From Eucalyptus grandis (Eukaryota; Streptophyta; Magnoliopsida; Myrtales; Myrtaceae), in assembly GCF_016545825.1 (NCBI RefSeq), contig NC_052614.1:4936630-5000629 (forward strand): a stretch of 64,000 nucleotides of DNA. The letters are read 5' to 3'. Position numbers and translations under genes: made by a program. Shown one piece after another: positions 22,325-33,699 of this stretch. Positions within the stretch are counted from its first letter, which is position 1. Each line of letters starts with the position of its first letter. The notes beneath the pieces were generated by a model that saw only the letters and a list, made by a program, of their open reading frames with translations, searched no databases and was not told the DNA's origin.

Positions 22325-22590
22325 TATAACAATTTTATCAATTTATTATCAACTTTTGCACGAGATATCAATCAATACGATCTTTACCATCAATTTTCAT
22401 AAACAATTATCGATGTGACGATCTAATTGTCTTGAATCATATTGTTATACTAGTGATTTCCACAAAAAAATTGATTATGATAATTACATTGGAATATGGC
22501 ACAAAAATTTAGAACTAAATCGGTGAAATTATAAAATTTATATGACTAAATTGACAATTATATAATAAAGTTAAGATTAATTGGACGATT
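22325..22590. repeat. Small foldback repeat, unit 2 copy
   Basis: Counterpart of 15655-15925 at the same place in the unit; ends 'atcaatttattatcaact' and 'tgactaaattgacaatta' are more decayed. Confidence 0.55.
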
Positions 22591-23117
22591 TTTCTGATAT
22601 GACAATTGATTTAAAATATGAAGAACATTTGCTAGTATGATGCCCATGGCATTTGGTATGGTGCATGTGATCCTCCCTACCCACCTGTGTTTTGTTTCCA
22701 CTTGTCTATCTTTGAGTCATGAGCACCGCAAACATTATGCCATGTCGTCAAATTTTAATTAAAAAAAGGTCATTAATGATTTGGTTGAAAAATTATTTGG
22801 AGGTAGTCTTGGAAGGCAATTCATTTTGAATCTAGATATCATTTGTCATTCATTATTGTTAAGTCTGGAAGCATGGTAGTGGCGACACAAGAAAATACAG
22901 TATGAATACTACACACATAATTATCATAGACATCATTTATGATTAGTGAGATATATACATGTCACACAATTATCACAGACATCACTTATTATTAGTGAGA
23001 GCTTACAATTATTATTACAATCGTTTTTCTCACGTGACACGCGAAAATACTTAGAACCAACTCTTTTATTTCTTTCCCACGCAGATGAGCCCACTTTCTC
23101 TTTTTCTCCTCAGTTTC

Positions 23118-23300
23118 GAGCCCGCAAACTTTGAAAGGACTGAGCTTTCACGAATGACTTCAGTAGCACCTTATCTTATTTTCTTGCGAAAGCATTTATC
23201 CTACATCTCCCAAATAGCTCCCTCCTATTACCCTTACTATTTCCTATGCAGTAGCCTCGACAGGTACACATTGATTATGATAGTTGTTTTTGTCGAAGAC
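23118..23300 (+). repeat. Alpha module, copy 3
   Basis: Carries 'ccgcaaactttgaaagga', 'gagctttcacgaatgact', 'cttgcgaaagcatttatc' and 'cagtagcctcgacagg', matching copies 1 and 2. Confidence 0.7.
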
Positions 23301-23723
23301 AAGGACTACTACAATATCTCGTCAATTTCTGCGTGTGCCGCACAGAACTTAAATGAGAGCGCATAAAGGGCAACTACCGACTGGGGGAGTGGACTGATTG
23401 ATGGGGCTATTTCAGCCTCTTTTCCATTTTTTTAATCTTTTGAGCAACTGGAGGCAACCAACGTGTTCACATTGACACCAAAAAGAAGAGGCTCGTGGCT
23501 TGGCAGACTTGGAAGGAAGAGTGGTACGGACGGACGAGGAAAGCGACAAAGGTTTCTGATTTTTCATGAGATGGAAAGAACGATTTTTCTATTTGCAAAA
23601 TACAATGATGAAAAAGCCACCTAATCGATGTAGTGTAATGTGTAATTACACGTCGCAGTAGATTACTTGGTAACTGCGAATGAAGGGATTTTAGTTGATT
23701 TTGGTTCAAATCTAATTGAGATA

Positions 23724-24140
23724 GGACACCACTTTTAACTTGGAGGTGTAACATGTGACCGTCTCCACACACATTCCCCTTCCCAAGTGAAGTTAAATGC
23801 GTCCTTCTCATTCATACCTCATCTTTATATCCTTTCCTTATTTTTTATTTTCTGCTCCATTTTTTTTTTTTGCAAATTTTCTTCTTGCTGTATTTCTTTC
23901 GCACTCAAACACAATCCTTTTATTTCTTCAAGAAAATATACATAGGACACCACTTTTAACTTGGAGATGTAACACGTGACCGTCCCCACACACATTTCCT
24001 TTCCCACGTGAAGTTAAATGCGTCCTTCCCATTCATACCTCATCTTTATATCGTTTCCTTATTTTTTTTATTTTCCGCTCCCTTTTTTTTTTAGCAAATT
24101 TTCTTCTTGCTGTATTTCTTTCGCACCCAAACACAATCCT
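23724..24140. repeat. Direct tandem duplication, about 215-bp unit
   Basis: 'ataggacaccacttttaact' occurs at 23722 and again at 23941, and the following 180-200 bases agree closely (cacacacattcc, gaagttaaatgcgtcctt, cttcttgctgtatttctttc). The two copies abut. No frame is kept. Confidence 0.85.
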
Positions 24141-24149
24141 TGAAGAAAT

Positions 24150-24150
<1 letters not shown>

Positions 24151-24187
<37 letters not shown>
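24151..24187. repeat. (CT)n microsatellite
   Basis: About 18 uninterrupted CT units directly after the tandem duplication. Confidence 0.95.
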
Positions 24188-24191
<4 letters not shown>

Positions 24192-24378
24192 AGGAGGTTC
24201 TTTCAGTAGGAAAGAAAAGGAAATTTAAAGGAAAAGGAAGGAGAGAAGGGGCTCCGAAAGGAGATGGAACTATTCATTTCGTAAATATGTTTATTACAAT
24301 GCTAAAAAAGCCAACGAGGTACTCCTTTAACTTAGAGTGAAGATATATTTATAATTCACTATGGATGTGATGCAAATG

Positions 24379-24925
24379 CAACAAAATAGCAGTTCATTAT
24401 TATGAGTAATCCATCACTAATTCAACAATCGATGCTTGCCAGATTAAGAATTTATCTTTTAATAAAGGGTGTATATCCCCCGGCCAAAGCATTTTAGATT
24501 ATATAGGATATGTAACTTATTTATCCCTCAAAGAAGTGTACGGGAAGGTTAGCAGGGTCAATGAGCATACAAAAATACGAGTTTGTGTTAGACAGAAGGG
24601 GATGCGACTTTTTGAAGTTCAAGATCTGACATGCCCCAACTTGAAAGTTATGGAGGATAGAATGAAGGATTAGAATGAAACATTCCTTAAAAGTGAGATC
24701 TCACGTTCTTCTTCCAAATGCATGGAGCTTAAAATTGTCATCATAATTTATATAATTTGAAGTGATTTTCCTCATTGTCAAGTGATGTTACCTTTTCTTC
24801 TGTATCTAGTAGGAAAAAATTGCCTTCAATTATATCTTTGATTGACATTCAACTTATAGAAATACCAATATGCAAACTTAATTAAAATTAAATATGAACG
24901 ATATCATATTTGTAACTCATGAATA
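24379..24925. repeat. Block B of the tandem array, copy 2
   Basis: Counterpart of 19698-20165 with the shared words 'tgagtaatcc', 'attaagaatttatctt' and 'tatgtaacttatttatccc'. It contains an insertion of about 80 bases relative to copy 1. Confidence 0.65.
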
Positions 24926-25377
24926 AGAGGCTGCATATAGTTGGGGCATGGAGAGAGAGAGCCTCTGAGGTGTAGAAATATGGCCACCCAACTCACTTTG
25001 CTTTTACCGACAAAAAAAAAAAAAAAACTCACTTTGCTTTCTGTTTTCTCTTTTTTTTTTTTCTTCAATTTAAGATCATGTCATATTTTGTGTGGCTTGC
25101 TTCCTTTCAAAAATTGCAAATTGGCACAAGAAAAATTATAAATAAACGGAACATGAGGTCCCGCAACTCAAACTGTTTATCATAAAAAAAAAAATCGCAA
25201 AAATCAACATTACTTGGAACGGTTGGGTCAAAAGTTAAAGCAAAGAAGAAAGAACATTTCTATCCCTCACGGACGAACGAGCCAATTCTCTTTTTTTGTC
25301 TACTTGTGAAGCTTCGCATTCTGAAGCTTTCAAATGCCCTAGCTACAGGCACCGATCTACCGTTTTAGGAACTTTAG

Positions 25378-26233
25378 GCCCTGTTTGGTAACCATTTTAA
25401 TAGTCATTGATTCTAATTCTTTATTCCCGGGAGTAACCTGTGAACAAAATCATGTTTGGTAAAAATTTTATTCCCACGAACAAATTTCTATTTTTTTGTT
25501 CATGGAAGTAGATTTGGAACATAATCGAGAATTAAAAAAAAAAAATTTGATTATTGTTCCGAGAACAAATTTAAGAATCAAAATCAATTCTTTTTTTTTC
25601 TCTTTTCTTTTATTCTTCTTCTTCATTGACCACCATCTCGCGGTTGTTGTTCGCTGCCGTCCTCCACCGTCCGCCACCATTCACTATCCGTTGTTGTCCC
25701 CCGCCGCCCGCCGCCGCTCACTGCCGCCGTCGTTGGTAGCCAGCAACCGGTTCGGCGAGCTCGCCGGAGGCAAGCCTAGCCATCGGCGAGGTTGAGCAAG
25801 CCTCGCAATGCCTAGCCTCACTAGTGGCCGGGCGGGCCTCGCCTAGCCCCGGCGAGGCTCGCCTGGCCACCGGCAAGGCTAGGCGAGGTTCATCGGTGGT
25901 CGCCTGGCCACTGGCGAGGCTCGGCCGATGAGGGTTGGCCTCGTCGAGGGTCGGCGACACTTCGGTGAGGTTACCAACCAAAAAAAGAAAAAAAAAAAAA
26001 AAAGGAAAAAGAAAAGGAAAAAAAGTAAAAATAAATTATTTAAAAATTAAAAGAAAATTGATTTGGAATAGAATCAATGAGCACGGTATTCAACACAATT
26101 CTATTCTAGAATCATAAATTTTGGATAGTTACCAAACGGTTTAAAATGCTTAGAAATTGTTCTCGGGAATAGAATAAAAAAAAATCATTTCTGATTAGAA
26201 TTTATTCCTAGGAACAGAATCGTTATCAAACGC
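25378..26233. mobile_element. hAT-like MITE with GC-rich core; empty site visible in sister units
   Basis: The ends 'gccctgtttggtaacc' and, reversed, 'gcgtttgataacg' are imperfect inverted repeats. They are flanked by ACTTTAG (25371-25377 and 26234-26240), extendable to 8 bases with one mismatch. The empty site is seen in units 1 and 2 ('ctttaggaaccttagctttt' near 14039 and 'ctttaggaaacttggctttt' near 20610), which proves insertion after the tandem duplication. The centre 25690-25975 is rich in gcgaggctcgcc words between a T-rich and an A-rich tract. Not coding. Confidence 0.8.
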
Positions 26234-26314
26234 ACTTTAGCTTTTGGAACAATTTTTTTGAAATGCGTGTAGCCAAAATTCCTTAACAAAAGATTTACAC
26301 GGTCAGCCAAAAAG

Positions 26315-26520
26315 ATTGAATTCCACAAACTTTGAAAGACAAAACCCTGAACTTTATGAACCTTAGCTTCACGTGAGCGTCAAGAGTTTCTCATCCTTCA
26401 TTTCTTTTTTTTTTTTTTTTTTTTTATGAAAGAATTTATTGTATGTTCCCCAAATAATTCCTACTAGGAGATTGACTACGTAAGTAGCCTATGGACGTTG
26501 ATTTCTAGATTCAATGATGC
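26315..26520 (+). repeat. Beta module, copy 3
   Basis: Shows 'cacaaactttgaaagacaaa', 'gaaccttagcttcacgtg', a poly-T run, 'atgaaagaatttattgtatg' and 'ggacgttgatttctagat', in the order of the other beta copies. Confidence 0.7.
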
Positions 26521-27039
26521 CCCCGTTGCACAGTTCGATTAGAGGACAGACACTTCACATGGTCGTTCTTGGGCCGTACTGCCGTAGTATAGCTGTCACT
26601 TTGTTTCTTTGGGGCTGTCTGTTTTCGTTTCTTTTTTCTGTTTAAGAATAGATTTTTTGTTTTTTTGTTCCGAGAACAAAAAAGAACAGAAACGCGTTTG
26701 TTTGCGTTTCCGTTCAAAAAAACTATTCTTTTGTTCCCGGAACAAAATTGGAACAAAAAAAAACTTACTTCTCCGTTCCAGAAACACTTCTTGAAGGGCT
26801 AAAAAGAACAAAATGAAAAGAACAAAAACAAAACACTTCACCAGCGTCTCTTTCGTTCGTGCCCTACCCGAAACAACGCTCTCCCTTTTCCGGCGTCTCT
26901 CACAAGTTCACCACCGGCTGACTCTCCAGCGCCTCCCCACTCGGCTGACTCTTTGGCGCCGACAGCTGCTGCTCCTTCACCGGCTGAAGCTTTTGAATCA
27001 AGGTAAGTTTCTGCTGCTCCTCCTTCTCCGTTCGACGAG

Positions 27040-27900
27040 GGCTTGGCGCGAGCCACCCTCGCAAATGCGGGCGGCGGCCTGCTCGGGGTTAAGCATGACA
27101 GCTCGCTCGAGCGCCAAAGACTTGCCCGGATCTGCGAGAGGCTCGCTCGAGCGAGCCCCGTGCTCGAGCCCCAAGCGAGTGTTGCTCGCCCTGTTTGCGG
27201 CGATCGGCGATGGCTGCTCGTTGGAGCTACTCGCCGAGCTCGAGCTGCCGCCGTGGTCGCTCGGCGAGTAGCGACGCTCGCTGAGCGGCGGGCGAAGCAT
27301 CTCTGCCCGGCTCGAGTGAGCGAACGAGCCCCAAGCGAGCGTTGGTTGCCCATATCTCGTGCGAGATCCGGGCGACGGCTACTGTTTTGGAGCCGCTCCG
27401 CCGAGCTCAAGCTACTCTAGTTGCTCGGTAGAGCGGCGACTCGCTCGAGCGAGCGTTGCTACTCTACTCGCTCGAGCTACTTTGCTTGCTTGAGCGAGCG
27501 TCATTGCTCGCTCGCTCAAGTTGCTCCGCCGAGCTTGAGCTGCTTTGCTCGCTCGGCGAGCAGCAACGCTCGCTTGAGCAGCGAGAGCAACGACGCCGCT
27601 CGAGCAAGCGTTGTTGCTCTACTCGCTCAGTCTCTGCCCGAGCTCGAGCCTCGCTTGCTCGGCGGAGCAGCTCTAGCTCTTTTGAGCGGCAGAGCAGCGC
27701 AGCGACGCTCGAGCGAGTAGAGCAACGCAGCGACGCTTGAGCGAGCGTCCCTGCTCTGCTGAGCTCGAGCTACTCTGCTCTGCTCGCTTGGTAGAGCAGC
27801 GACACTTGCTGGAGCTGCTCTGCTCACTTGAGCGAGTGTTGCTCCTTTGATCGGTCGAGTGAGCATCGCTAGTAGAGCAACAACACTCTGTTCACTTGAG
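27040..27900. repeat. Long GAGCGAGC/CTCGCTCG array in the Harbinger 5-prime region
   Basis: More than 800 bases of overlapping self-complementary words such as gctcgagcgagc, agcgagcgttgctc and ggcgagcagcaacgctcg. All frames are open over long distances on both strands, so the long open frames here are compositional. A shorter array of the same type is in the 5-prime part of the Pack-Harbinger elements. Confidence 0.85.
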
Positions 27901-28575
27901 CGACTCGGCAGTAAATTTCTTTTGTAATATGCTGAGTAACTATGAGCTCATCCAAAATCACCATGAGAACTATATTTTTTACAGAGAGGAACTCTAGTTG
28001 AGAAACTTATAGAGGAAAGATTGAAGGACAGGAGCCACTCTCAAGAACTTCTTTTTGTGTTTGAAGGTAAGAACCAAGGGCAATGCTGCCTTGTGTTGGC
28101 TAAATTTCATGGTTGCATATTATATCTAGCATTATAATGAAATGCTCAGGCTGATCATTTGGATTTCACAGCTCAAAAACAGGTTGGAGAGAGTAGTTGT
28201 TTAGGTTCATTTGGAGCAAGATTGGACTTTTCACATTTTCTTTTATGGTAGTGTTTGAAATATGACCTATATTTTGACATGGTAGCTCAAAAACAGGTTG
28301 GAGAGAGTAGTTGTTTAGGTTTCTCACAATGCTCTTTATTTTAGTTTGAGCATTCTGTTTGATTGATCATTGCTAGTCATAGTACTATGTAGTTCTTGTA
28401 GCTCAAAATGCAACTTATGATATGTTTTATACAAGTTAGTTCAAGAATTGTCAATTTTGTCATTATAGTCTTCTCCGCTTGCATCTCTTGAGAATGATTT
28501 TGTGTATGGCATATATAGTATCATGTTATTGATTTAACTCATAACTCATATGCTGCTCAACCGGTCAAAGATTAA

Positions 28576-29629
28576 ATGACATCTGAGAGACAGACATTCA
28601 GTGCAAAGTGGATCGAGTTTGTAACCAACCTATTTATCGGTTTGTTGGTGGATGAGGTCAAAAAAGGAAATCGGACATCTTCTACTTTCAACAAAGCAGG
28701 GTGGAGGAATATACAGACTGAATTCGTTAGACAAACAGGATGCTAATATAGCATGGTCCAGTTGAGGAACAAGGTAAACAAACTGAGAAAACAGTATAGC
28801 AGTTTTCAGAAACTTATGTCTCAGTCTGAATTTGGTTGGGATTATGTGAATAAAAGAGTTGTTGTCGACGATCCAAGTATATGGGAATCTCACATCAAGG
28901 TATCTTTTTTTTTTTTTTAAACTTTTTGGTCATTTTGATGTCATTATATATGTAAATTTTAAAATGTATGATTATATTGATGAAATGTCATTCTTGTGAA
29001 AATTGTAGGAGAATGTAGAGTGGGCAAAATTCAGGAAGGATGGATTTCCCTAGTATCCCGAGCTATGTATTGTATTTGGTGGTACATATGCTACTGGGGA
29101 ATATGGCATTGGAAATGCTCAAGATTTGACGGTGTCGGAGGAAGATGACAATGGTGATGGCAATGTAGGCGGTGACAACAGTGGTTGCAATGCATATGGT
29201 GACAACAGTGGTGGCAATGCCTATGGTGATGCTGGTGGTGGCCATACAGATGACTTCGGTGATCACCACATTGATGAGAGAGTCTTTACATCAGACAATG
29301 CTGCAACTTCAAGTCGTGGAAAGCACAAATTGGATAGGACTCCAAATACTAAGAGGAGAAGGAAGAGTCCCCAAAACAGTATTGATGACACTTGCAAAGC
29401 CATACAAGACTTTTTGAAAGTTAGGTCAAGTCAATCTGGTAATGGCTCTGCGGCCTCTAGGGTTATGCCATCACCTGTGGACCCTTTCTCCGTAGCTGCT
29501 GTGATGGATATTCTAATTAATATGCTTGAGATAGACCAAGATGTTTACAATAAAGTAGTGGAACGAGCATGCGATAGTGCCTCATGGAGGGTGACTTTCA
29601 TTAAATCCCCACCTGAAAGGAGAAATTGA
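28576..29629 (+). pseudogene. Harbinger Myb/SANT-like DNA-binding protein gene, two nonsense codons
   Basis: Exon 1 (28576-28899) begins with an ATG and encodes a Myb/SANT-like domain: 'FSAKWIEFVTNLFIGLLVDE', 'FNKAGWRNIQTEFVRQTG', then 'LRNKVNKLRKQYSSFQKLMS' and 'GWDYVNKRVVVDDPSIW'. The donor AAG|GTATC is followed by a short intron; the acceptor TTGTAG precedes exon 2 at 29009 ('ENVEWAKFRKDGFP...YPELCIVFG'). A glycine/asparagine/aspartate-rich linker (29150-29260), a basic motif KRRRKSP and a helical C-terminus ending at 29629 follow. In-frame stops TAA at 28744 and TAG at 29051 interrupt it; frame and splice phase are otherwise intact. In this superfamily the protein binds the terminal repeats and helps transposase reach the nucleus. 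Confidence 0.83.
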
Positions 29630-29871
29630 TTTCTTTATCATCTTTAGTAGATGTTTGGAAATATATTATGGATTGAATGGGGTTTCATTAGATTGTATAA
29701 CTTATGTTATCTATTAATATTTAGTTTTTAAAGATATTAGTGTTGAGACTCTTGGTACTTATATGTAATGGCATCTTCAATTAAGACTATGACTTATGTT
29801 ATTGATTGTTATTGGATATATTTTCAAAATCTATATTGATGTTTTTATATTTTTGTGATGGTATAGGTACT

Positions 29872-30767
29872 ATGGAAGAGGGATCAAATAGTATATGTAG
29901 TGAACAGGTAGAACAAGTTGAACAATTCTTGGATGATGATGAGCTTCGCATATTGCTAGCGTGGTTGTGCACGGTTGCGATTGACGCATCCGTGCATACA
30001 AGAGAACCCATTAGGGACAGCAAATTGCAAGGATCCGAATGGATAATGAAGATTTTTTATGGACATTCAGATAGGATATATGAAGCCTTCAGGATGGAGA
30101 GACATATTTTTCTGAATTTATGTGATTTGATGAGAGTAAGAGGTTGGTTAAAAGATAGTCGATATATTCAAATAGATGAACAAATTGGGATATTCTTATC
30201 TTTGGTTTGTCATGGTAGCTCAAATATAGATTTATGTGAGAGATTTCAACATTTTGGAGAAACGATCAACAAGTATTTCAACAAAGTGTTGAAAGCAATT
30301 ATCAAACTTTCAAAAGAGATAATCAAACCACCGTCCTTTGATGTCATCCCATAAGAAATTCTTATGGATCCTAGTCATAAGCGCTACTTCAAGGTATGAT
30401 TTCTATATCGACTTTATATCGTCAAATACATGTAGTTTATAATCTTATATAATCTTAGATTGGTAATAAATTGGCAGGACTGCGTAGGTGCTATGGATGG
30501 CACCCATATAAATGCTATTATCTCGGTGTCTCAGCAGGTTCGATTTAGAGGCAGGAGAGGGACTACCACTTAGAACGTGTTGTGTGTTTGCTCATTTGAT
30601 ATAAAATTTACTTTCGTGTATGCTGGATGGGAAGGATCTGCCAATGATTGTCGAGTGCTTTCGGCAGCACTCGAAACTCCTCAATTGCAATTTCCCCGAC
30701 CACCACTTGGTATTTACTTTGTTTATATAGACATTTGTGATTATATTATGGTTGAATATCACAACAA

Positions 30768-30813
<46 letters not shown>

Positions 30814-31285
30814 TGTTGTAGGGAAATACTATGTGGTAGATTTCGGTTATGCAACACTTCCGGGATTTTTAACTCCATTTAGAAAGGAACGGTATCATCT
30901 CAGCGAATATAGAGGGAGTGGGAGACGGCCAAGAACAGCAAAAGAGTTATTCAACTATAAGCATTCTTCACTAAGAAATGTAATTAAGAGGTCATTTGGG
31001 GCATTAAAGAATCGCTTCACCATTTTGAGACATATGCCTCCATTTACAATTCGGAAGCAAGCACTTGTTATAATTGCATGTTGTGCTCTTCATAATTACA
31101 TTTGTGATCAAGATAGGATGGACATAATTTTTTCCATATATGAAGATCCGGAGTATCCATTTGGACCTACAGAAGTCGAGGTTGCAGATGATACATCGGA
31201 TGAGCAGGCATCTGGGATAAACATGCTTAAGATAAGTATTGCAAATAAAATGGCAAAGTATCACAATATGCATGAGATTTGTTGA
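29872..31285 (+). pseudogene. PIF/Harbinger DDE transposase gene, disabled
   Basis: Three exons fit consensus splice sites and phases: 29872-30393, 30478-30709, 30822-31285. Exon 1 holds the helical N-terminal region (FRMERHIFLNLCDLMRVRGW). Exon 2 starts the DDE_Tnp_4 nuclease with 'DCVGAMDGTHINAII' (first Asp) and 'YAGWEGSANDCRVLSAALE' (second Asp). Exon 3 has 'GKYYVVDFGYATLPGFLTPF', 'YRGSGRRPRTAKELFNYKHS' and 'LRNVIKRSFGALKNRF'. The last motif normally reads ERxFG: the third catalytic acid is Lys here (AAG at 30986, one G-to-A change from GAG). In-frame stops are TAA at 30352 and TAG at 30571. The second intron carries a (TA)20 run. This protein can no longer cut or join DNA. Confidence 0.87.
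30771..30810. repeat. (TA)20 microsatellite in transposase intron 2
   Basis: An uninterrupted TA run within the intron between exons 2 and 3 of the transposase gene. Confidence 0.95.
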
Positions 31286-31424
31286 CTTTTGTAATATTGT
31301 TTTTAAGTATTCACTGTGATGAAGTTGAACAATGAACTATATTGCTTCATTATTATGATGTCATGTATGGAAGGGTTCATGTTAAGATGTATAAGATACT
31401 CTTCTTTTTGCTAGTTCTTATTGT

Positions 31425-31740
31425 ACTAACTTTACTTATAAAATTTTCTTTTAAGTATGCACATATGACCATGTTGAAAATATTTTTCTTCACTCACCAT
31501 TATCAAAATTAAATTGATGAGCATTTCATGAGAATGAGAATTCAATATCAAGTTTATATGTTATAAAAATAAAAAATAAAAAAAATACTTGAAAAAAATT
31601 TGATACAAACTTTACTTACAAAATTTTCTATCAAGTATGCCATATGATCATGTTCAAAATGTTTGTCTTCACTCATCATGAACAAAATAAAATTAATGAG
31701 CATTTCATGAGAATGAGAATTCAATATCAAGTTTAAACTT
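31425..31740. repeat. Direct duplication, period about 178 bp, in the Harbinger 3-prime region
   Basis: 'aactttacttataaaatttt' near 31427 and 'aactttacttacaaaatttt' near 31607 begin two copies that agree through 'gagcatttcatgagaatgag' and 'aattcaatatcaagttt'. A diverged version of the same sequence ('gagcatttcataataat') is present in the Pack-Harbinger 3-prime region at 49020, linking the two elements. Confidence 0.8.
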
Positions 31741-32031
31741 TATTAAAAAAGCATTTTTGAAAAATTTAAAACATAAATTTTGTACAATTTACCAAACGTG
31801 TTTATATTTTTTTTTTTCTATTCTAGGAACTTAAATTGAATGTAGTTACCAAACGTGTTTCTGTTTTTTTTATTTATTTCAAGAACAGTTTTTTTTTATA
31901 CTTACCAAACGCGTTCTTTTGTTCAAAAACTGTTTCCCGGAACAGAAATACTTTTTTTATTATTATTTTATTTATGTTCCTTTGAACAATTTTTTAACAA
32001 AAACGTTACTAAACGCGCTCTTTGTTTCTTT

Positions 32032-33690
32032 TCCTTGCTCTTAGATATAAGAATCAATGCCGTGGACCAAAAAGACTAGAATATAAGGGTTGAACCATCC
32101 TCCCATGCGTATTGACTACAGTCAGCGCCAAGATAGAAGGCAAGGACTAATCACGCTGACTCCTGAGAGTCAGTAGGAATAAGTTTGAGTCCATTAACCA
32201 TCAAAACTTTAGTCAAGAGGAAATACCAAAGTAGCTATCGATAGCTTTTCTTCAATAAGGAACAACAATTGTTGTATATATTGTTTAGGCTAATGTTGAT
32301 TCTTGTCCTCGTATTAAGCCCTTTCCTTTTTATTTGTGTCACTTACAGACCGCTTTGCCGTAGATTCAGCAGCTCTTCCTGCGATGCGCATTTTTCAGAA
32401 CGTCGACTCGGTGCCATCTAAATTAGGTGACAAGTCTCTTTCAGTCTTCCAGGAATGCAAAAGCAGGTGCTCTCTGCTGGAACAATAAATCATTGATCTT
32501 TTTTGGCTGTAGTAAGAACTGATTAATTTACCGGTACCAAGCATCTCCACATAACTAGACAAGATAAGAGTATTTTAAGAAAGGACATGGTTGAATCACA
32601 AGGGTTTCCACTTCACCAGTCGAGCCTCTTACGCTATGACTGAATCTACTCAATTTTTAATTAATTTGTCCATTTTTCTCCTCTTGATAGACGTGCATTT
32701 GTTCACTGCAAATTGAGGGCCGAGGTCCACAAGAAGGCAAAGACTTCTAAGCGTGAAATTAATATTACTTTCTGGCTAATCACTCCACACGCTCTCCCGA
32801 GCAGAGGCCTCTCGGAACAATTAATCAAACCGTTCATGTATCAAAAAGTTTGGCAATCTGGTAAGTAAGTCCAGCTCAACTTGGCTTTTTTTTCCCCTCC
32901 TCGGGCAACAAGAAGGCTTCTTCACGGTCTTTCCCAATTAAACAGCGAGAGTACTCTCCAAATACCGATAGCTTCCGATTAAAACACAGAGGAAGAACTG
33001 CCACCAGCTGTATTTGCCTGAAGTAGTTGCCAAGGATCAGTACTAAAATTCTTGTATGTACTTGAAACATGTCAACCTACTTCATTTCGGCCGATAAATT
33101 ATATGGACACTCATATGATATGATGGTTGAGGTGAAAGGGGCTCATATGGACCAGATGCATAAAGACTTGCTTCTTCTTGATGCACAAACTACCGAAGAT
33201 GATGCCTAGAAGGCAACGGTTAAGAAGCGCAGAGGAAGACTAATAGAAAGTGAAAAGGAAAGGCCCTCTTGGAGCAGTGAATTGAATGATCATTCACTGG
33301 ATAATGCCTAGAAGGCAACGACTTTGCTAAGTCCAAGTCAATTAACCAGTTTATTTTCTAATTGCTTCAATTATATTAGTTCATTGTAATTACGTCTCAA
33401 TAAAGAAATGGTGATTCCCAAGAAATGGTGATTCCCAAGAGTTAAGGCCACTAGGGAGCACGCTTCAAGATCGAGGCCCGAGGTGTAAGGACCACAAAAA
33501 GGCAATGACTGAAGAATTAATTTTAGTCAATTAACAAGCACGTGCATGACACAACTCCGCGTTAGAGTCCTCAAAATGTCAAGGCATCTCTAGATTTCCA
33601 ATATGAACAATATTTTATCTTGGGGTCTTCATCTTCACGCCTTGCCTCTTACTTTCTCTTTTGTCTCGTTCCTAGCGACTTTCCTATAAA
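32032..33690. other. Non-coding stretch upstream of TNL first-exon copies
   Basis: Mixed sequence without a supported gene. Between about 33270 and 33425 lies a block ('gataatgcctagaaggcaac', 'caataaagaaatggtgattc') that recurs at 34490-34610 upstream of the region of the third TNL copy, so the TNL upstream region itself is duplicated. The phrase 'aagaaatggtgattccc' is also doubled in tandem at 33405-33440. Confidence 0.55.
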
Positions 33691-33699
33691 TGTGGTGCA

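Larger units (their letters stand above)
20232..24925. repeat. Tandem low-copy repeat, unit 2
   Basis: Starts with 'gcatggagagggagcctcta' and repeats the order of unit 1: beta module at 20700-20890, foldback repeat 22325-22590, alpha module 23118-23300, the block with 'aaatctaattgagatagg' near 23710, then block B at 24379-24925. It lacks the hAT element and MITE of unit 1. Divergence from unit 1 is clearly higher than between the two inverted arms, so the tandem duplication is older than the arm duplication. No gene is seen. Confidence 0.75.
24947..26598. repeat. Tandem low-copy repeat, unit 3, truncated
   Basis: Begins 'gcatggagagagagagcctc' like unit 2 and continues collinearly through 'cttgcttcctttcaaaaatt' and the beta module (26315-26520). 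It stops at the left end of the Harbinger element near 26610. An AT-rich MITE-like element (25378-26233) is inserted in it. Confidence 0.72.
26611..32020 (+). mobile_element. PIF/Harbinger transposon with both genes, inactivated
   Basis: The left end 'ggggctgtctgttttcg' and the right end, reversed 'gagcgcgtttagtaacg', are poorly matched inverted repeats. The 11 bases TTTGTTTCTTT occur directly outside both ends (26600-26610 and 32021-32031), which is longer than the 3-base duplication expected for this superfamily, so the exact ends are uncertain. Subterminal phrases 'accaaacgcgtt', 'gttcccggaac' recur at both ends. Inside are a CTCGAGCGAGC array (27040-27900), a Myb/SANT-like gene and a DDE transposase gene on the plus strand. 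Both genes are broken. Confidence 0.8.

Noticed and set aside
26813..27866. Open frames of up to 190 codons in the CTCGAGCGAGC array
   Set aside because: Every frame is open on both strands because the array lacks stops. The protein sequence is Arg/Ser/Ala/Glu-rich with no domain.
28630..29269. Minus-strand frames of 68-87 codons
   Set aside because: They are shadows of the Harbinger Myb/SANT-like gene on the plus strand.
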